Below, piece by piece: positions 49,010 through 59,480 of a stretch of 64,000 nucleotides of DNA. The notes under the pieces were generated by a model, which was given only the letters and a program-made list of their open reading frames with translations, did not search any database and was not told the DNA's origin. Positions within the stretch are counted from its first letter, which is position 1. Every line of letters starts with the position of its first letter. The position numbers were made by a program, and so were the translations under genes. The DNA is from Prevotella sp. (GTDB lineage: Bacteria > Bacteroidota > Bacteroidia > Bacteroidales > Bacteroidaceae). The stretch spans positions 16,550 through 80,549 of the forward strand of contig JAGCDO010000007.1 in NCBI GenBank assembly GCA_017651265.1, read 5' to 3'.

Positions 49010-49031
49010 GTCCCGATATCGCGTATCTTTG
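49001..49031 (+). promoter_or_regulatory. Promoter of the tail operon (leaderless type)
   Basis: TTTC at 49001-49004 (one mismatch), 19-nt spacer and TATCTTTG at 49024-49031, with the ATG 5 nt after the last G. The -33 box lies in the T-rich tail of the terminator. Confidence 0.6.
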
Positions 49032-49035
49032 CGGT

Positions 49036-49437
49036 ATGATCACGGAAAACTTGATAAGGAAGGTCTTTGTTCATCAGACCATCAAGAATGCGATGCAGGA
49101 AATCCAGTCGAAATGGAAGCCTGCTGTCGGCGCGTTCAACGTCCGGAGCGGTGAGCTGAGGAGCTTCGCCGACCACCCGATGCCGATCATGCAGATCGCC
49201 GACAAGAAGTTCAGCGTACACTATTTCATTCCCCTCCACATGAGGTTCCTCGATATCCAGTACCGGAAGAAGAAGGGCAGACGTGGCGACGGAGGCAGGA
49301 ACCTGTACAACAAGATCGTATGGCCTGTGGTATACCAGCAGATGTACCCCGAGCTTCACCGTGGGTTCACCGACGAGGTCAGGAAGCAAATCGGTGACCG
49401 TCTGCGACAGGCCGCTGAAATAACTAAAAAACGATAG
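49036..49437 (+). CDS. Phage protein before the tape measure, function unknown
   Basis: The 133-residue product (ENLIRKVFVHQTIKNAMQEI, FSVHYFIPLHMRFLDIQYRK) has a basic middle (KKKGRRGDGGRN) and a helical end. It directly precedes the tape measure gene by 2 bp and starts right after a promoter; an upstream in-frame start at 48958 is before the promoter and rejected. It may be a tail component. Confidence 0.6.
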   Translation: MITENLIRKVFVHQTIKNAMQEIQSKWKPAVGAFNVRSGELRSFADHPMPIMQIADKKFSVHYFIPLHMRFLDIQYRKKKGRRGDGGRNLYNKIVWPVVYQQMYPELHRGFTDEVRKQIGDRLRQAAEITKKR

Positions 49438-49439
49438 AC

Positions 49440-52400
49440 ATGGCAAAAGGAAGACTTGACGAGGATACCATCAATTTCATCCTCACGGCAGAATCATCCC
49501 AGCTCCAGCAGGAGATCCAGAAGAGTTCCAAGGTCATCAAGGATCTCGAGGAGCGGGAGAAGGAACTACGCAAGCAGCAGGCTGCAGTGAAGGCCGCGCT
49601 CGGCGAATCGAGCAAGGAGTACAAGGCGGCCACCAAGGCAATCAAGGACACTACTCAGGCCATTGACAAGGAGAAACAGAAGCTCCAGGAGATGAGCAAG
49701 CAGCTCGGTGTGAACAGCATGTCCATGCAGCAGCTGCGGAAGGAGGCGAAGTACCTGCGGCATGAACTTGACAGCACCTCCAAGGAACTGGAACCGGAGG
49801 CATGGCAGAAATATGCCGAGAAGCTTCGTGAGGTGCAGCAGCGCATGGCAGAGCTGAAGCAGACTGCCAGCGGACTCGACCTGAGCGATGCCGGCGGGAA
49901 GTCCGGCGGCGGAGGAATCCTCGACACGCTGACGGGCGGCAAGCTCGGCAACCTGAAGTCAATGTTCGCTGCAGGCGGTATCATCGGACTGGCCACCGCC
50001 GCGTTCTCGAAGCTCACGGATATGGCCTCCGCTGCCATATCGAGAATAAAGGATTTCGTTGCAGAGGGAGTGGAGATGGCCAGAAGTGCGGACGGTATCA
50101 AGCATGCCTTCGACAACCTCGACCGCACCGACCTGCTGAAGGGCCTGCGAGAAGCGACCCACGGCACCGTGACCGACCTTGAGCTGATGAAGGCTGCTGT
50201 ACAGGCCAACGATTTCAGGATCCCTCTGGAGAACCTCGGCAAATATCTGGAGTTCGCCCAGCTGAAGGCGTCCCAGACCGGCCAGAGCGTCGACTACCTC
50301 ACCAACTCCATAGTGACGGGCCTCGGCCGCCAGTCCAAGATGATCCTCGACAACCTCGGTATCAGTGCTGCAGAGCTCACCGAGAAGATGGAGGGCGGTG
50401 CCACCATGGCTGAGGCTGTCGGACAGATCATCGACAAGCAGCTCGACGAACAGGGCGAGCACTACGAGACGGCGGCCGAACGTGCCACCCGTGCCACTAC
50501 GGAGCTCACGAACAAGCAACGTGAAATCGGAGAGGCATTCCTTCCCATCGCGGAGAAGGGACAGGAAATGTTCACCAAATTAAAGGTGGGTGCTATTAAT
50601 TTAGTCCTGAACATTATTTCATACTGCACCAAGCTCTACGACGAGCTGGCCACGGTGCGCATTGTGGTTGAGACGGTGCGCGTGGCCTTCGACACCGCCT
50701 TCAAGGCCATCGAACTCGGATTCGACCTCGTCATTGACATCGTGAAGGGTGTGGGCAGAGCCATCGTCGACCTGGCGAAGCTCGTAGAGGGTGTCTTCAC
50801 CTTAGACTATGACGGTTTGAAAAAAGCATGGGCCGACCTGGGGAACCATATCGTGAAGAACGCCACGAAAGTAGTCGACGATGCCACCGACGTCGGTACC
50901 CGCTGGGGCAACAACTTCATCAACAGTATAGACCGGGTGGTGAAAGGAAGGAAGATCACCGCACCCAAGCCGGAGAACACGCTGCCTGAAGTGACGGTGA
51001 CGGGGAAGAAGGGTAAGCAGGAAGACAAGAAGAAAAAGGGAGGTTCCTCCCACGACAATACGGCCAAGCAGCAGGCCGAGGAGGACAGCAAGGCGCTGAA
51101 GCAGTTCAATAAGGCCAGGCAGGCGGAAGTGGATGCGGAGAACAGCAGCTACCAGCAGCGCATCAACAACCTGAAGCAGATGCTCGTCGCGCAGCAGCTC
51201 ACCAAGGAGCAGTATGCACTGCAGGAGCAGACAGCCAATGTAGGCCATGCTGCGAAGCTGCTCGCCATAGAGACGGAGTATGCCAAGAAGGCCGAATCGC
51301 TCACCCTCCACAACGGGGAGAAGAAGGAGGAGATCCTGGACGCACAGAACAAGCGCGTCGAGCAGGCACAGCAGAAGTCGTTCGATACCCAGCTGGCCGC
51401 ACATAAGGCGTTCAACGACAACATGGTGAAGATCCGATCCATGGCCAAGGATACCACCGGACTGACCGAGCTGGAGAAGCTGGCCGTGGAAAGGGATGCC
51501 CAGCTGAAGGTTCTGGAGGGCTACTACCAGGCGTCGCTTGAATACGCCGAGGAGAACGGGCTTGACCTTGAGGATGTCAACAAATCATACCAGGATGCCA
51601 TCGCATCCCTCAACAACAAGTACAGAATCCTGGAGCAGCGGGCCGTCGAGCGGGCTGAGCAGCAGAACCTGCAGATACGTCAGCGCTACGGGCTGGTGTC
51701 CCAGCAGGAACTCTTCGATGCGGAACTGGAGCAGCTGAAGCGGCACCTGGAAGAGAAGAAGATCACGCAGGAAGAGTACGAGGATGCCGTGTCTTCGATG
51801 CGGCGCGACAAGTGGAAGGAGTCGTTCGACTACTACAACAGGCTGTTCGGCGATGCGGTCAACGCCCTGCAGGATGCGGAGCTGGCCAACGTTGAGGCCA
51901 AGTACGATGCCGAGATCGAGGCGGCCAGGAAGGCTGGGAAGGATACTTCCGCACTCGAGAACAAGAAGGCACAGGACCAGCTGAAGATACAGAAGAAGTA
52001 TGCCGACGTGAACTTCGCCGTCAAGGCCTCACAGATCATTGCCGACACCGCCGTATCCATCATGAAGTCCTACGCCGACCTCGGACCTATAGCGGGATCC
52101 GTGGCAGCAGCCCTGATGGGTATCACCGGAGCGGCACAGCTGGCCGCAGCCAACTCCGAGCGTGAGAAGATCAAGAAGATGACACTCAACGGATCTTCAT
52201 CCAACACGGGTGCCGGAGCCCGCGTGGCCACCGGTCTGGAAGACGGAGGGTTCCTCGACGTGGAGCGCCGCCAGGACGGCAAGAAGTTCCATGCGGAGTT
52301 CAAGCCGGACAAACGCGGGTTCGTCGACCGTCCTACCGTCATCGTCGGTGAGGGTCCGAGGAGCAAGGAGTGGGTGGCCAGCAACAGCGCCGTGGAGAAT

Positions 52401-52733
52401 CCCACCGTCGCTCCCCTGCTCTACGACCTCGACCGCGCACAGAAGGCCGGTACCATCCGCACCTTCGACCTGAAGAAGTGGGTGGTGACCAAGTTCCCGG
52501 GTCTCGAGTCCGGAGGATCGCTTTCACAGCAGCCAGGAGACGGCACCCGGTATCCTTCCCGGGACGGGCGCACCGCCGACGTGGCATACAGGGACGAGCT
52601 CGCCAGACTTGTCATCATCCTCGACCGACTGGAGAGGAACGGTATCCCCGCCACCGTGGGGCTTGACCAGTTCGACGCCCAGCAGAAAATACGCCAACAG
52701 TCACGTAACATAGCAAGAAAGGAAGCAGGATGA
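49440..52733 (+). CDS. Tail tape measure protein
   Basis: The 1097-residue protein is the longest in the window and mostly coiled coil. The N-terminal 150 residues are charged heptads (LQQEIQKSSKVIKDLEEREK). Hydrophobic segments near 178-200 (AAGGIIGLATAAFSKLTDMA) match the helical hairpins of tape measures, and GLGRQSKMILDNLGISAAEL is a common tape-measure motif. A second long coiled coil covers about 540-870, and a Gly-rich part follows. The length sets the tail at roughly 160 nm if 1.5 Angstrom per residue holds. The stop overlaps the next gene by 4 bp. Confidence 0.88.
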   Translation: MAKGRLDEDTINFILTAESSQLQQEIQKSSKVIKDLEEREKELRKQQAAVKAALGESSKEYKAATKAIKDTTQAIDKEKQKLQEMSKQLGVNSMSMQQLRKEAKYLRHELDSTSKELEPEAWQKYAEKLREVQQRMAELKQTASGLDLSDAGGKSGGGGILDTLTGGKLGNLKSMFAAGGIIGLATAAFSKLTDMASAAISRIKDFVAEGVEMARSADGIKHAFDNLDRTDLLKGLREATHGTVTDLELMKAAVQANDFRIPLENLGKYLEFAQLKASQTGQSVDYLTNSIVTGLGRQSKMILDNLGISAAELTEKMEGGATMAEAVGQIIDKQLDEQGEHYETAAERATRATTELTNKQREIGEAFLPIAEKGQEMFTKLKVGAINLVLNIISYCTKLYDELATVRIVVETVRVAFDTAFKAIELGFDLVIDIVKGVGRAIVDLAKLVEGVFTLDYDGLKKAWADLGNHIVKNATKVVDDATDVGTRWGNNFINSIDRVVKGRKITAPKPENTLPEVTVTGKKGKQEDKKKKGGSSHDNTAKQQAEEDSKALKQFNKARQAEVDAENSSYQQRINNLKQMLVAQQLTKEQYALQEQTANVGHAAKLLAIETEYAKKAESLTLHNGEKKEEILDAQNKRVEQAQQKSFDTQLAAHKAFNDNMVKIRSMAKDTTGLTELEKLAVERDAQLKVLEGYYQASLEYAEENGLDLEDVNKSYQDAIASLNNKYRILEQRAVERAEQQNLQIRQRYGLVSQQELFDAELEQLKRHLEEKKITQEEYEDAVSSMRRDKWKESFDYYNRLFGDAVNALQDAELANVEAKYDAEIEAARKAGKDTSALENKKAQDQLKIQKKYADVNFAVKASQIIADTAVSIMKSYADLGPIAGSVAAALMGITGAAQLAAANSEREKIKKMTLNGSSSNTGAGARVATGLEDGGFLDVERRQDGKKFHAEFKPDKRGFVDRPTVIVGEGPRSKEWVASNSAVENPTVAPLLYDLDRAQKAGTIRTFDLKKWVVTKFPGLESGGSLSQQPGDGTRYPSRDGRTADVAYRDELARLVIILDRLERNGIPATVGLDQFDAQQKIRQQSRNIARKEAG

Positions 52734-54886
52734 AGATAACCCACCTCCTGTCCGGACTGGCACTGCACCTGCATCCGGACACCAAGATCGAAGTGGAACG
52801 CACGAACCCGTTCCTGAACGAATACACCGAGCAGAGTATCCCGCTCGATATCCCTGCAGACGACCATAACCGACGGCTGCTGGAGTATCCGGACGTGTTC
52901 GGCCGCGTGAAGAAGACCACACTTGCCGACGTCAGCATCCAGGACGGAGAGTTCTTCGCCCAGTGCCGCCAGGCACTGCTCAGTGCCACCCGGCACGGTA
53001 TGATCAGCACATCGTTCTACCTGAACGACGGATCGTTCTACTCGAAGGTGGCCAACGTCAAACTGAAGGAGGTCTTCAGCAGTCAGGAAGACACCATTGA
53101 GTTCCCGGGGAACACCATGGCCGACCGCGTACTGGCAGCCGTACAGTTCTGCAGAACGCTGAGAAGCGGTACCGACGAGAGGTTCCGGATCTTCCCCGTG
53201 CTGCTTGACGACGACTCTGGGCTGGACACCGGATTCAACTACAAGATCCTGAATGCGTACGGGAAGGAGGAGTCGTACCGCGCCAAGCCCGGATTCGGCG
53301 AAGAGCCCCCCACCATACAGGTGTTCAATCCAGACGGGTCAGGATCCGGCTGTGACTACTATGCTGCCACGGAGCGCACGGAGTACATCGATACGCTGCC
53401 AATAACAGCAGGCACAGGATACTACCTGTCGCCGTTCGTGCGGGCCACGTATGTACTGCAGAGGGTCTTCGCGCATTTCGGATACGAGCTGCAGGACTGC
53501 ATCTTCACGCAGGATGCCCCGTTCACGGACATGGTAATCGTGAACAACGTCATCGACGCGCTGGTCAACGGCCGTCTCAAGGTGGCCGACCTGCTGCCTG
53601 ACATCACCGTGCTGGATTTCCTCACGTTGTGGAGGAAGAAGTTCTGCTGCGAGTTCACGACAGACGAGATCCGCGGGACATCGAGCGTCGTGTTCCTCCG
53701 CGACATGGTGTCGGCCGCACCTGTGTCGGACCTCACCCGCTGCATGACCGCAGAGCCTACGTTCCAGTACAAATCGGGGAAGGACTACAAGCGGATCGTG
53801 CTGGAATGCGAGGAGAAGGTCGACCAGGAGGTCACCGACAGCTATGACGACCTCCGCTCCATGGTGGCCGACCATCCGCAGGCATATTTCGACCCTGCAG
53901 ACGGCTGCTTCTATGCAGACGGCTTCTCCGGCAACACCATGGTGCATACGAAGATCGGCGAATGCTCGCAGCCGTTCAACACCGGCGAGGAGAACGAGAT
54001 ACAGGAAGTGAAGACGGCAGACTGCATGCCTGAACTCCGGCAGCTCAGGTACGTTGAGGCCATCGAGGAGGATACGGCCACGGTAGGATTCGGACGGTAC
54101 CTGTACATAGGAGGGTACCAGACGCTGAACTCCAAGCTGGTGACGGCCAACGACGATGACGATGTCGACACCAGTGACGACAGCAGGAAGATGAAGCCGA
54201 TGCTCGCCTTTGCCTACCAGTCCGGAGGGAAGCCAGAGGGGACGCTGTCCAACTACGATATCTACGACGGGAACCTGCCAAGGATGTGGGACTATTCCCT
54301 GTTCTTCAACGGCGCAGACGGTATATTCGAGAGGTTCTACCGCGAATTCGACCTCCTGCTGAGGAACTCACTGCACGAGGTGAAGGTGAAGCTGCTCCTT
54401 TCACAGAGCCAGAAGATGAACATGCCGGCTGTCGGAAAGTACATCATCCGGGGAGTGCCGTTCCTCATCGACAAGCTGAAGTTCGTCCTGGGCGGCGGCA
54501 CGGCACCCATGGAGTCGACGCTTCGTACCGTCACGCTGATGGAGCCGGTAAGCCGGACACCGTCCCTGCAGGAGATGATGCCTGACCTCAATACCGGATA
54601 TGTGTGGGTGGGAAAGAAGACCTCCGCACAGGTCAGCGAAAGCGACTACAACAACGCAGGTGCCGACAAGGACCGCGTATTCGCCACCATCTACCCTCCC
54701 ATTCCTACCGAGGAGATGGCCGGGAGCAGGTACGGGGAACAGACGTCGGTCTATGCGGAGAAGGTACGGCACGGATCCTTCTGGAGACACTCAAGATGGA
54801 GATACACGCGCCTGACCACATGGATGGAATGTGTGTCGGCGGACGATGCAAGAGCCCAAGGCGGACGATGGGGAGGGCTGAGATAG
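52730..54886 (+). CDS. Tail hub or distal tail protein (putative)
   Basis: The 718-residue protein begins MKITHLLSGLALHLHPDTKI and is a large beta-rich protein of the kind that follows the tape measure in Bacteroidetes siphophages. It carries a long acidic loop (NDDDDVDTSDDS, about 475-490) and a C-terminal basic/aromatic segment (GSFWRHSRWRYTRLTTWMEC). Role is inferred from size and place. The promoter for the next gene lies just after its stop. Confidence 0.6.
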   Translation: MKITHLLSGLALHLHPDTKIEVERTNPFLNEYTEQSIPLDIPADDHNRRLLEYPDVFGRVKKTTLADVSIQDGEFFAQCRQALLSATRHGMISTSFYLNDGSFYSKVANVKLKEVFSSQEDTIEFPGNTMADRVLAAVQFCRTLRSGTDERFRIFPVLLDDDSGLDTGFNYKILNAYGKEESYRAKPGFGEEPPTIQVFNPDGSGSGCDYYAATERTEYIDTLPITAGTGYYLSPFVRATYVLQRVFAHFGYELQDCIFTQDAPFTDMVIVNNVIDALVNGRLKVADLLPDITVLDFLTLWRKKFCCEFTTDEIRGTSSVVFLRDMVSAAPVSDLTRCMTAEPTFQYKSGKDYKRIVLECEEKVDQEVTDSYDDLRSMVADHPQAYFDPADGCFYADGFSGNTMVHTKIGECSQPFNTGEENEIQEVKTADCMPELRQLRYVEAIEEDTATVGFGRYLYIGGYQTLNSKLVTANDDDDVDTSDDSRKMKPMLAFAYQSGGKPEGTLSNYDIYDGNLPRMWDYSLFFNGADGIFERFYREFDLLLRNSLHEVKVKLLLSQSQKMNMPAVGKYIIRGVPFLIDKLKFVLGGGTAPMESTLRTVTLMEPVSRTPSLQEMMPDLNTGYVWVGKKTSAQVSESDYNNAGADKDRVFATIYPPIPTEEMAGSRYGEQTSVYAEKVRHGSFWRHSRWRYTRLTTWMECVSADDARAQGGRWGGLR

Positions 54887-54895
54887 TACATGTCC

Positions 54896-54926
54896 TTTCC
54901 CGCGAGGAAGAAAAAAGCTATTTTTG
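54896..54926 (+). promoter_or_regulatory. Promoter of the tail tip and fibre genes
   Basis: TTTC at 54896-54899 (one mismatch), 19-nt spacer and TATTTTTG at 54919-54926, 16 nt before the ATG at 54942. Confidence 0.6.
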
Positions 54927-54941
54927 CAAAAAATATCAGCC

Positions 54942-57887
54942 ATGACCATAGATACCATCGCTTCACTTCAGCTGGCGGGCAACATGCCCAACGTGGTGAT
55001 CCATGCCACGGAAGAGACCACCGTGACCTTACAAGAGGCAGGAGGGGAACCGTTCATGGTCCACCGGTACCAGCCGGACGGGAACGGGCGGATCGAGATC
55101 AACCTGAGGGACATAGTCATACCACGGCTCACGTTCCACCTGCAGGACAGCGACACGCCCTACCGCCAGACGGACATCGTCAAGCAGTTCACCCTGACGG
55201 CCACCATGGACGATGAGACCGACACGCTCACCTTCGACGTGCTGCGGGCAGGCATCGAAAATCTGGCCGACAGCGTGGGCAATTTCCTTACCGGAAACTT
55301 CCTCACCTGGCAGCCCAACTGCAAGCCCGTGACATACTACACACCGGAATTCCTCACCTACTACGCCGTGAGTGCGGCCACCATCAAATGCACGGCACAC
55401 AAGGAGACAGGTGACGTGACAGTCACACTGGCCACCATTCCAGCCGGGCAGTGCTGGACCGTTCCCGTACAGTACGGGATCATTGCCGGGAAGGTAGGAG
55501 GATATCCGCTGTACTACGACGTATGGGCCGAGGTCGGAGGATCACGAGCGACCTACATCCAGCGCTACTACGCATCCGACATGAAAAGCGAGGAGGAACA
55601 GTGGGTGCTGTTCGAGAACTCACTGGGCGGAATCGACTGTTTCAGGGCTTACGGAGACAGCGAGAACACGGCTGAGCATACCCACAACATCGCGGAGATC
55701 GAGGAAGACACCGAGGAATACAGGGTGGACACGCAAAGGAAGTTCAAGAAGAACACCGGGCACCTCGGGAAGCGTGAGCGGCTGTGGCTGCTGGACTTCT
55801 TCCCGTCTCTCGGGAAATACATCTACGCGGGATCGTTCATCAGGAAGATCGTGGTGACCGACAGCGACGTATCATACCAGGCGAAGGAACTGCCGAGCAG
55901 CTACACATTCACGTACAAGTTCGCGACGGCACGGCCGTATCTGAACATACCCAGGGCGGACACCCCAAGCGGTGCCATCGACATCACCCTACCCGACCAG
56001 GGATCTTTTTCGATCGCCCCGCGCTTAGCTGAGTTCCCCAGAACACAGCTGAGTGGCGGGGCTTTGTTTCCAGTCCAGAGTCCTTACTCAGAAACATGGG
56101 GCTCCACTACGATGGCTGCGATCCTGACGTTCATCGCCAGGAGTCTCGGATACGATACGGAAGGGGGAGGATTCACGCCTCCGGGAATCAGCGAGGAGGA
56201 GGTAAGGCAGCTGATCAACTCCATCGCCCCGACACTCATCGCAGAGATCGGTAGCAGGAAATTCCTCTCCAAGGAGCATGCGGACACCGCTCTCGGCCTG
56301 ATCACCTTCGCCGCTGGACTCACCTCGCAGGCACTGGCCACCTTCGTGCAGGGGCTGGTGGCCAACGGCCTGATATCGGCCAACGAGGGAGCCACCTTCG
56401 GGAACTTCCTCGAAGGTATGTACGGTGGTACTGGAGGAAGGATAGACGCATACGGCAACGGTGAGCTCGAGAGTCTCCGCGTGCGCAGCACCCTCGAGGT
56501 CCTCGAGATGATCATCAACCGCCTGCAGGCCCAGGAAGGGGACACACTCTTCTCCGATAACGACCAGATCGAGGACGTGGAGCAGGTCATCGACGACACC
56601 GACCAGAGCGTGTCGTACATCCTCACCCTGAAGGAGAAGTGGGACGGATACATCACCGGACAGATGTACGGAAACATCATCAAGGGTATCATCAACACCC
56701 TTGCCGCCAGACAGGCAGGAGTGTCGGACGTCACGGAGGCCATGTCCGTCGAGGTGGACGGATCCAACAAATACTACACCAGCTGGATGCGCGTCATCGC
56801 CACGCACAACACGTCGGGAACGCTCGGCGTGAACCAGATACAGGTGGTACTCTACGGTGATGACTACGACGATCCCGTCACAGGCGAGCGCGTACACGTC
56901 ATCCCTGCAGGGAAGAACTACCCGCCGTGCAAGCTAATGACCATTGCCCGCTGGGGATGCATCGACTACTCAGACCCGACAGCAGCCGACTATGAGGCCG
57001 TCAAGGCAAGCATCGTACGCCGACAGCGCCTGTTCATGATATCGACATCCGACGGACGGGTGATCAAGCATACGGGCGTGGACTCTCCCATCCTCAAGAG
57101 CGGTAACTACGGCGTGACCATCGGTGAGCTGCCCGAGTTCGTGAAGTCGCACCCCAAGGTGAGGGAGATCCTGAACATCGTAGGCGAACACACCGACTGG
57201 CTCTACGCACAGGGCATTGTTGTCGGGAACTTCGTCAAGATCGATGCAGCCGGGCTCCCGATGAACAACATCTTCGACTGCGGGACGTGGATGGACGGAA
57301 CGACACCGAGAATGGTGGTAATAAACCCGGGAACGGAGAACGAGGAGACGATCAGCGTACCGAGCATCGGACACGGCATCTACCTGTACAACGAATACAA
57401 CCCCGACCACCTGCAGTGGGAGACGCACGAGGTGAGCTGGAGGGGGATGAAGTGGAGATGCCTGCAGCACCAACCCGTGATATCGGGCGGTGTGGCCACC
57501 TACTACGAGCCGAAATGGAACAGTCCGTACTGGCTCATGGTGGAGGGTATCAGCAACCTCACCATGGAGTTCGCCTCGAGCAGGGGATTCGCCTTCCGGC
57601 GCCATGAGGTCGACACCGTAATCACCCCACATGTGTTCTACGGCGGCATCGACATCACGGACGACCTCGACAACGAATACTTCAGCTGGACGCGATCATC
57701 CGAAAGCGGAAAGACTGCAGCCGATGAGACATGGGACGCCCAGCACGTGGGACAGAAGGCGCTGCACCTCACGCTCAACGACATGCCCGCCACGTGGTCA
57801 TCGGCCAACAAGGCCATCTTCACCTGCGTGGCCACCGTCAACGACGGGAAATCAACGAGAATAGTGGAAAACCAGATTATAAGCTAA
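54942..57887 (+). CDS. Large tail tip or baseplate-like structural protein
   Basis: The 981-residue protein is beta-rich at its start (NVVIHATEETTVTLQEAGGE). At about 420-560 it has a helical region (ISEEEVRQLINSIAPTLIAE, DTALGLITFAAGLTSQALAT) leading to SANEGATFGNFLEGMYGGTG, a pattern often seen in tail proteins of this phage group. The last third resembles a receptor-binding beta structure. ATG 54942 is chosen over TTG 54924, which overlaps the promoter. Confidence 0.6.
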   Translation: MTIDTIASLQLAGNMPNVVIHATEETTVTLQEAGGEPFMVHRYQPDGNGRIEINLRDIVIPRLTFHLQDSDTPYRQTDIVKQFTLTATMDDETDTLTFDVLRAGIENLADSVGNFLTGNFLTWQPNCKPVTYYTPEFLTYYAVSAATIKCTAHKETGDVTVTLATIPAGQCWTVPVQYGIIAGKVGGYPLYYDVWAEVGGSRATYIQRYYASDMKSEEEQWVLFENSLGGIDCFRAYGDSENTAEHTHNIAEIEEDTEEYRVDTQRKFKKNTGHLGKRERLWLLDFFPSLGKYIYAGSFIRKIVVTDSDVSYQAKELPSSYTFTYKFATARPYLNIPRADTPSGAIDITLPDQGSFSIAPRLAEFPRTQLSGGALFPVQSPYSETWGSTTMAAILTFIARSLGYDTEGGGFTPPGISEEEVRQLINSIAPTLIAEIGSRKFLSKEHADTALGLITFAAGLTSQALATFVQGLVANGLISANEGATFGNFLEGMYGGTGGRIDAYGNGELESLRVRSTLEVLEMIINRLQAQEGDTLFSDNDQIEDVEQVIDDTDQSVSYILTLKEKWDGYITGQMYGNIIKGIINTLAARQAGVSDVTEAMSVEVDGSNKYYTSWMRVIATHNTSGTLGVNQIQVVLYGDDYDDPVTGERVHVIPAGKNYPPCKLMTIARWGCIDYSDPTAADYEAVKASIVRRQRLFMISTSDGRVIKHTGVDSPILKSGNYGVTIGELPEFVKSHPKVREILNIVGEHTDWLYAQGIVVGNFVKIDAAGLPMNNIFDCGTWMDGTTPRMVVINPGTENEETISVPSIGHGIYLYNEYNPDHLQWETHEVSWRGMKWRCLQHQPVISGGVATYYEPKWNSPYWLMVEGISNLTMEFASSRGFAFRRHEVDTVITPHVFYGGIDITDDLDNEYFSWTRSSESGKTAADETWDAQHVGQKALHLTLNDMPATWSSANKAIFTCVATVNDGKSTRIVENQIIS

Positions 57888-57888
57888 T

Positions 57889-59127
57889 ATGGGAAAAAGA
57901 CTCAACATATCGCAACCGGCGGTCATCTTCACCGACCTGCAGCCGCTGTCAGACATCTTCGACATCACCCCGTCGGACAGTCTGGAGCAGTGGTACTACG
58001 TGAACAGCGGGGAGTACTCGCCTAACCGCAACGACACACCGTTGATCCTCACACCGACCATCAAGGCGGTGGACGAATCATCCGGCAGCATGTATACCCC
58101 GTCCTTCCTGAACGTGGCATGGTACCTGCTGACACCAGGTAACTCCACGGACTACTCGGGATCAGATGCACTGTGGCCGGGCAAAGGCTTCGTCCGCATC
58201 ACGGCAGTGGCCGACGGAGACAACGTTGAATACTACTGCCCCACCTCGGGAACACCGGGAAGGCTGGTGGTGAAGAAGAACGTGCCGCCGCCTGCAGGCA
58301 GCACCGGAGGCGTGACGCTGTGCTGCGTGGCCACCTATATAGACCCGCGCGACAGCGGCGTGACCTACATGGTGCACAAGGTGGTGTCGCTGGCCACGAA
58401 CCAGGACGCATCCGTTGAAAGCCTGAAGGTGGAGCTGCAGTGCCCGCCGTCTCAGAAGTTCAACGCACTGAAGGCAGAATCCTCCGTCTACGAGTTCCAG
58501 GCGAAGCTTCTCGGAGCGAACAACCAGGACGTGACGGCCAGCCACTACATCGAGTGGTACGGCATCGTGGGCGACAGTACGACGGAGGTGCTGCTGAACA
58601 CCCTGCCATGCTATACCAACTGTACACAGCCGACAGGGAAAGGCCAGGGCAAGGATACCGTGAGGATCGATGCCATGTACGCGGAGAACATCTCCATCGT
58701 GTGCCGTGCCCGCAAGACCACATCGGCTTCATCGGCACTGATGAAGGAGAAGGCCGTTGCATCGGTGGTATGGGACTGGCCGAAGACGGACTCAGTAACG
58801 GTGTGCCGAAACGGTGCAGCCGTCGACGACAACAACCGCGACCTTACATTCGAGACGATCGTCAACGTCAAGGGTGCCACCCTTACGGAGCAGCAGAAGC
58901 AGGATAACCTGCTGATCAACTACCTCCGCCGCGTGTCCACTTCGTCAAGCTACACCAACATGGGCTGGGGACAGACGGTGACTGTCAAGAGCAGCACCGT
59001 AAAGCAGACCACATCGTACTCCACGCCCGTTCACAGCGAGGTGTACATGCTCGGTGCCCTCGAGGTGGTGACCGACGGAGGAGAGCCTGTCACGGACAAC
59101 GGAGAGACCGTATTCGCAAGATTCTAA
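57889..59127 (+). CDS. Tail structural protein
   Basis: The 412-residue protein (GKRLNISQPAVIFTDLQPLS and onward) is beta-rich with several Thr/Ser/Gly stretches and Ig-like spacing. It lies 1 bp after the large tail protein and ends with an acidic GGEPVTDNGETVFARF. Likely a virion surface component; no family is named. Confidence 0.55.
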   Translation: MGKRLNISQPAVIFTDLQPLSDIFDITPSDSLEQWYYVNSGEYSPNRNDTPLILTPTIKAVDESSGSMYTPSFLNVAWYLLTPGNSTDYSGSDALWPGKGFVRITAVADGDNVEYYCPTSGTPGRLVVKKNVPPPAGSTGGVTLCCVATYIDPRDSGVTYMVHKVVSLATNQDASVESLKVELQCPPSQKFNALKAESSVYEFQAKLLGANNQDVTASHYIEWYGIVGDSTTEVLLNTLPCYTNCTQPTGKGQGKDTVRIDAMYAENISIVCRARKTTSASSALMKEKAVASVVWDWPKTDSVTVCRNGAAVDDNNRDLTFETIVNVKGATLTEQQKQDNLLINYLRRVSTSSSYTNMGWGQTVTVKSSTVKQTTSYSTPVHSEVYMLGALEVVTDGGEPVTDNGETVFARF

Positions 59128-59135
59128 CTTAAACA

Positions 59136-59468
59136 ATGCATAAGATTATGATGGACGCAGCTACCTACCTCGTTTCAGAGGATATCGCACGCAGAAGCGG
59201 ACTGATCGACAGCCGCTACCGCATCCGGGACGGACGTTACGTACTGAACGACCGGGACCTTTCACGCATTAGATTCACCACAGACGAGTACATCAGCGGT
59301 CTGCCAGGTGTGGAGAAGACAACCAGCGAAGAGGCTCACACGCTCATCGCCGGAAACAACTTCCAGATAGGCCCAGCAACGGAGGAACCGGAGGAAGAGA
59401 CGGAGACCGCTACGGAGACTCCAGCTGAGGAAGCTCCAGTTGAGGAAAATACCGAAGAAACCGAATAA
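59136..59468 (+). CDS. Phage protein with acidic EAP-rich tail
   Basis: The 110-residue product has an N-terminal domain (SEDIARRSGLIDSRYRIRDG, RYVLNDRDLSRIRFTTDEYI) and an unstructured acidic tail (EEPEEETETATETPAEEAPV). The tail resembles the APAEE repeat of the protein at 33197. It sits between two tail genes; function unknown. Confidence 0.55.
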   Translation: MHKIMMDAATYLVSEDIARRSGLIDSRYRIRDGRYVLNDRDLSRIRFTTDEYISGLPGVEKTTSEEAHTLIAGNNFQIGPATEEPEEETETATETPAEEAPVEENTEETE

Positions 59469-59480
59469 ATCACAACGACC

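Noticed and set aside
48958-49035. Upstream start for the gene before the tape measure
   Set aside because: The extra codons cover a terminator hairpin and the promoter; ATG 49036 follows the promoter directly.
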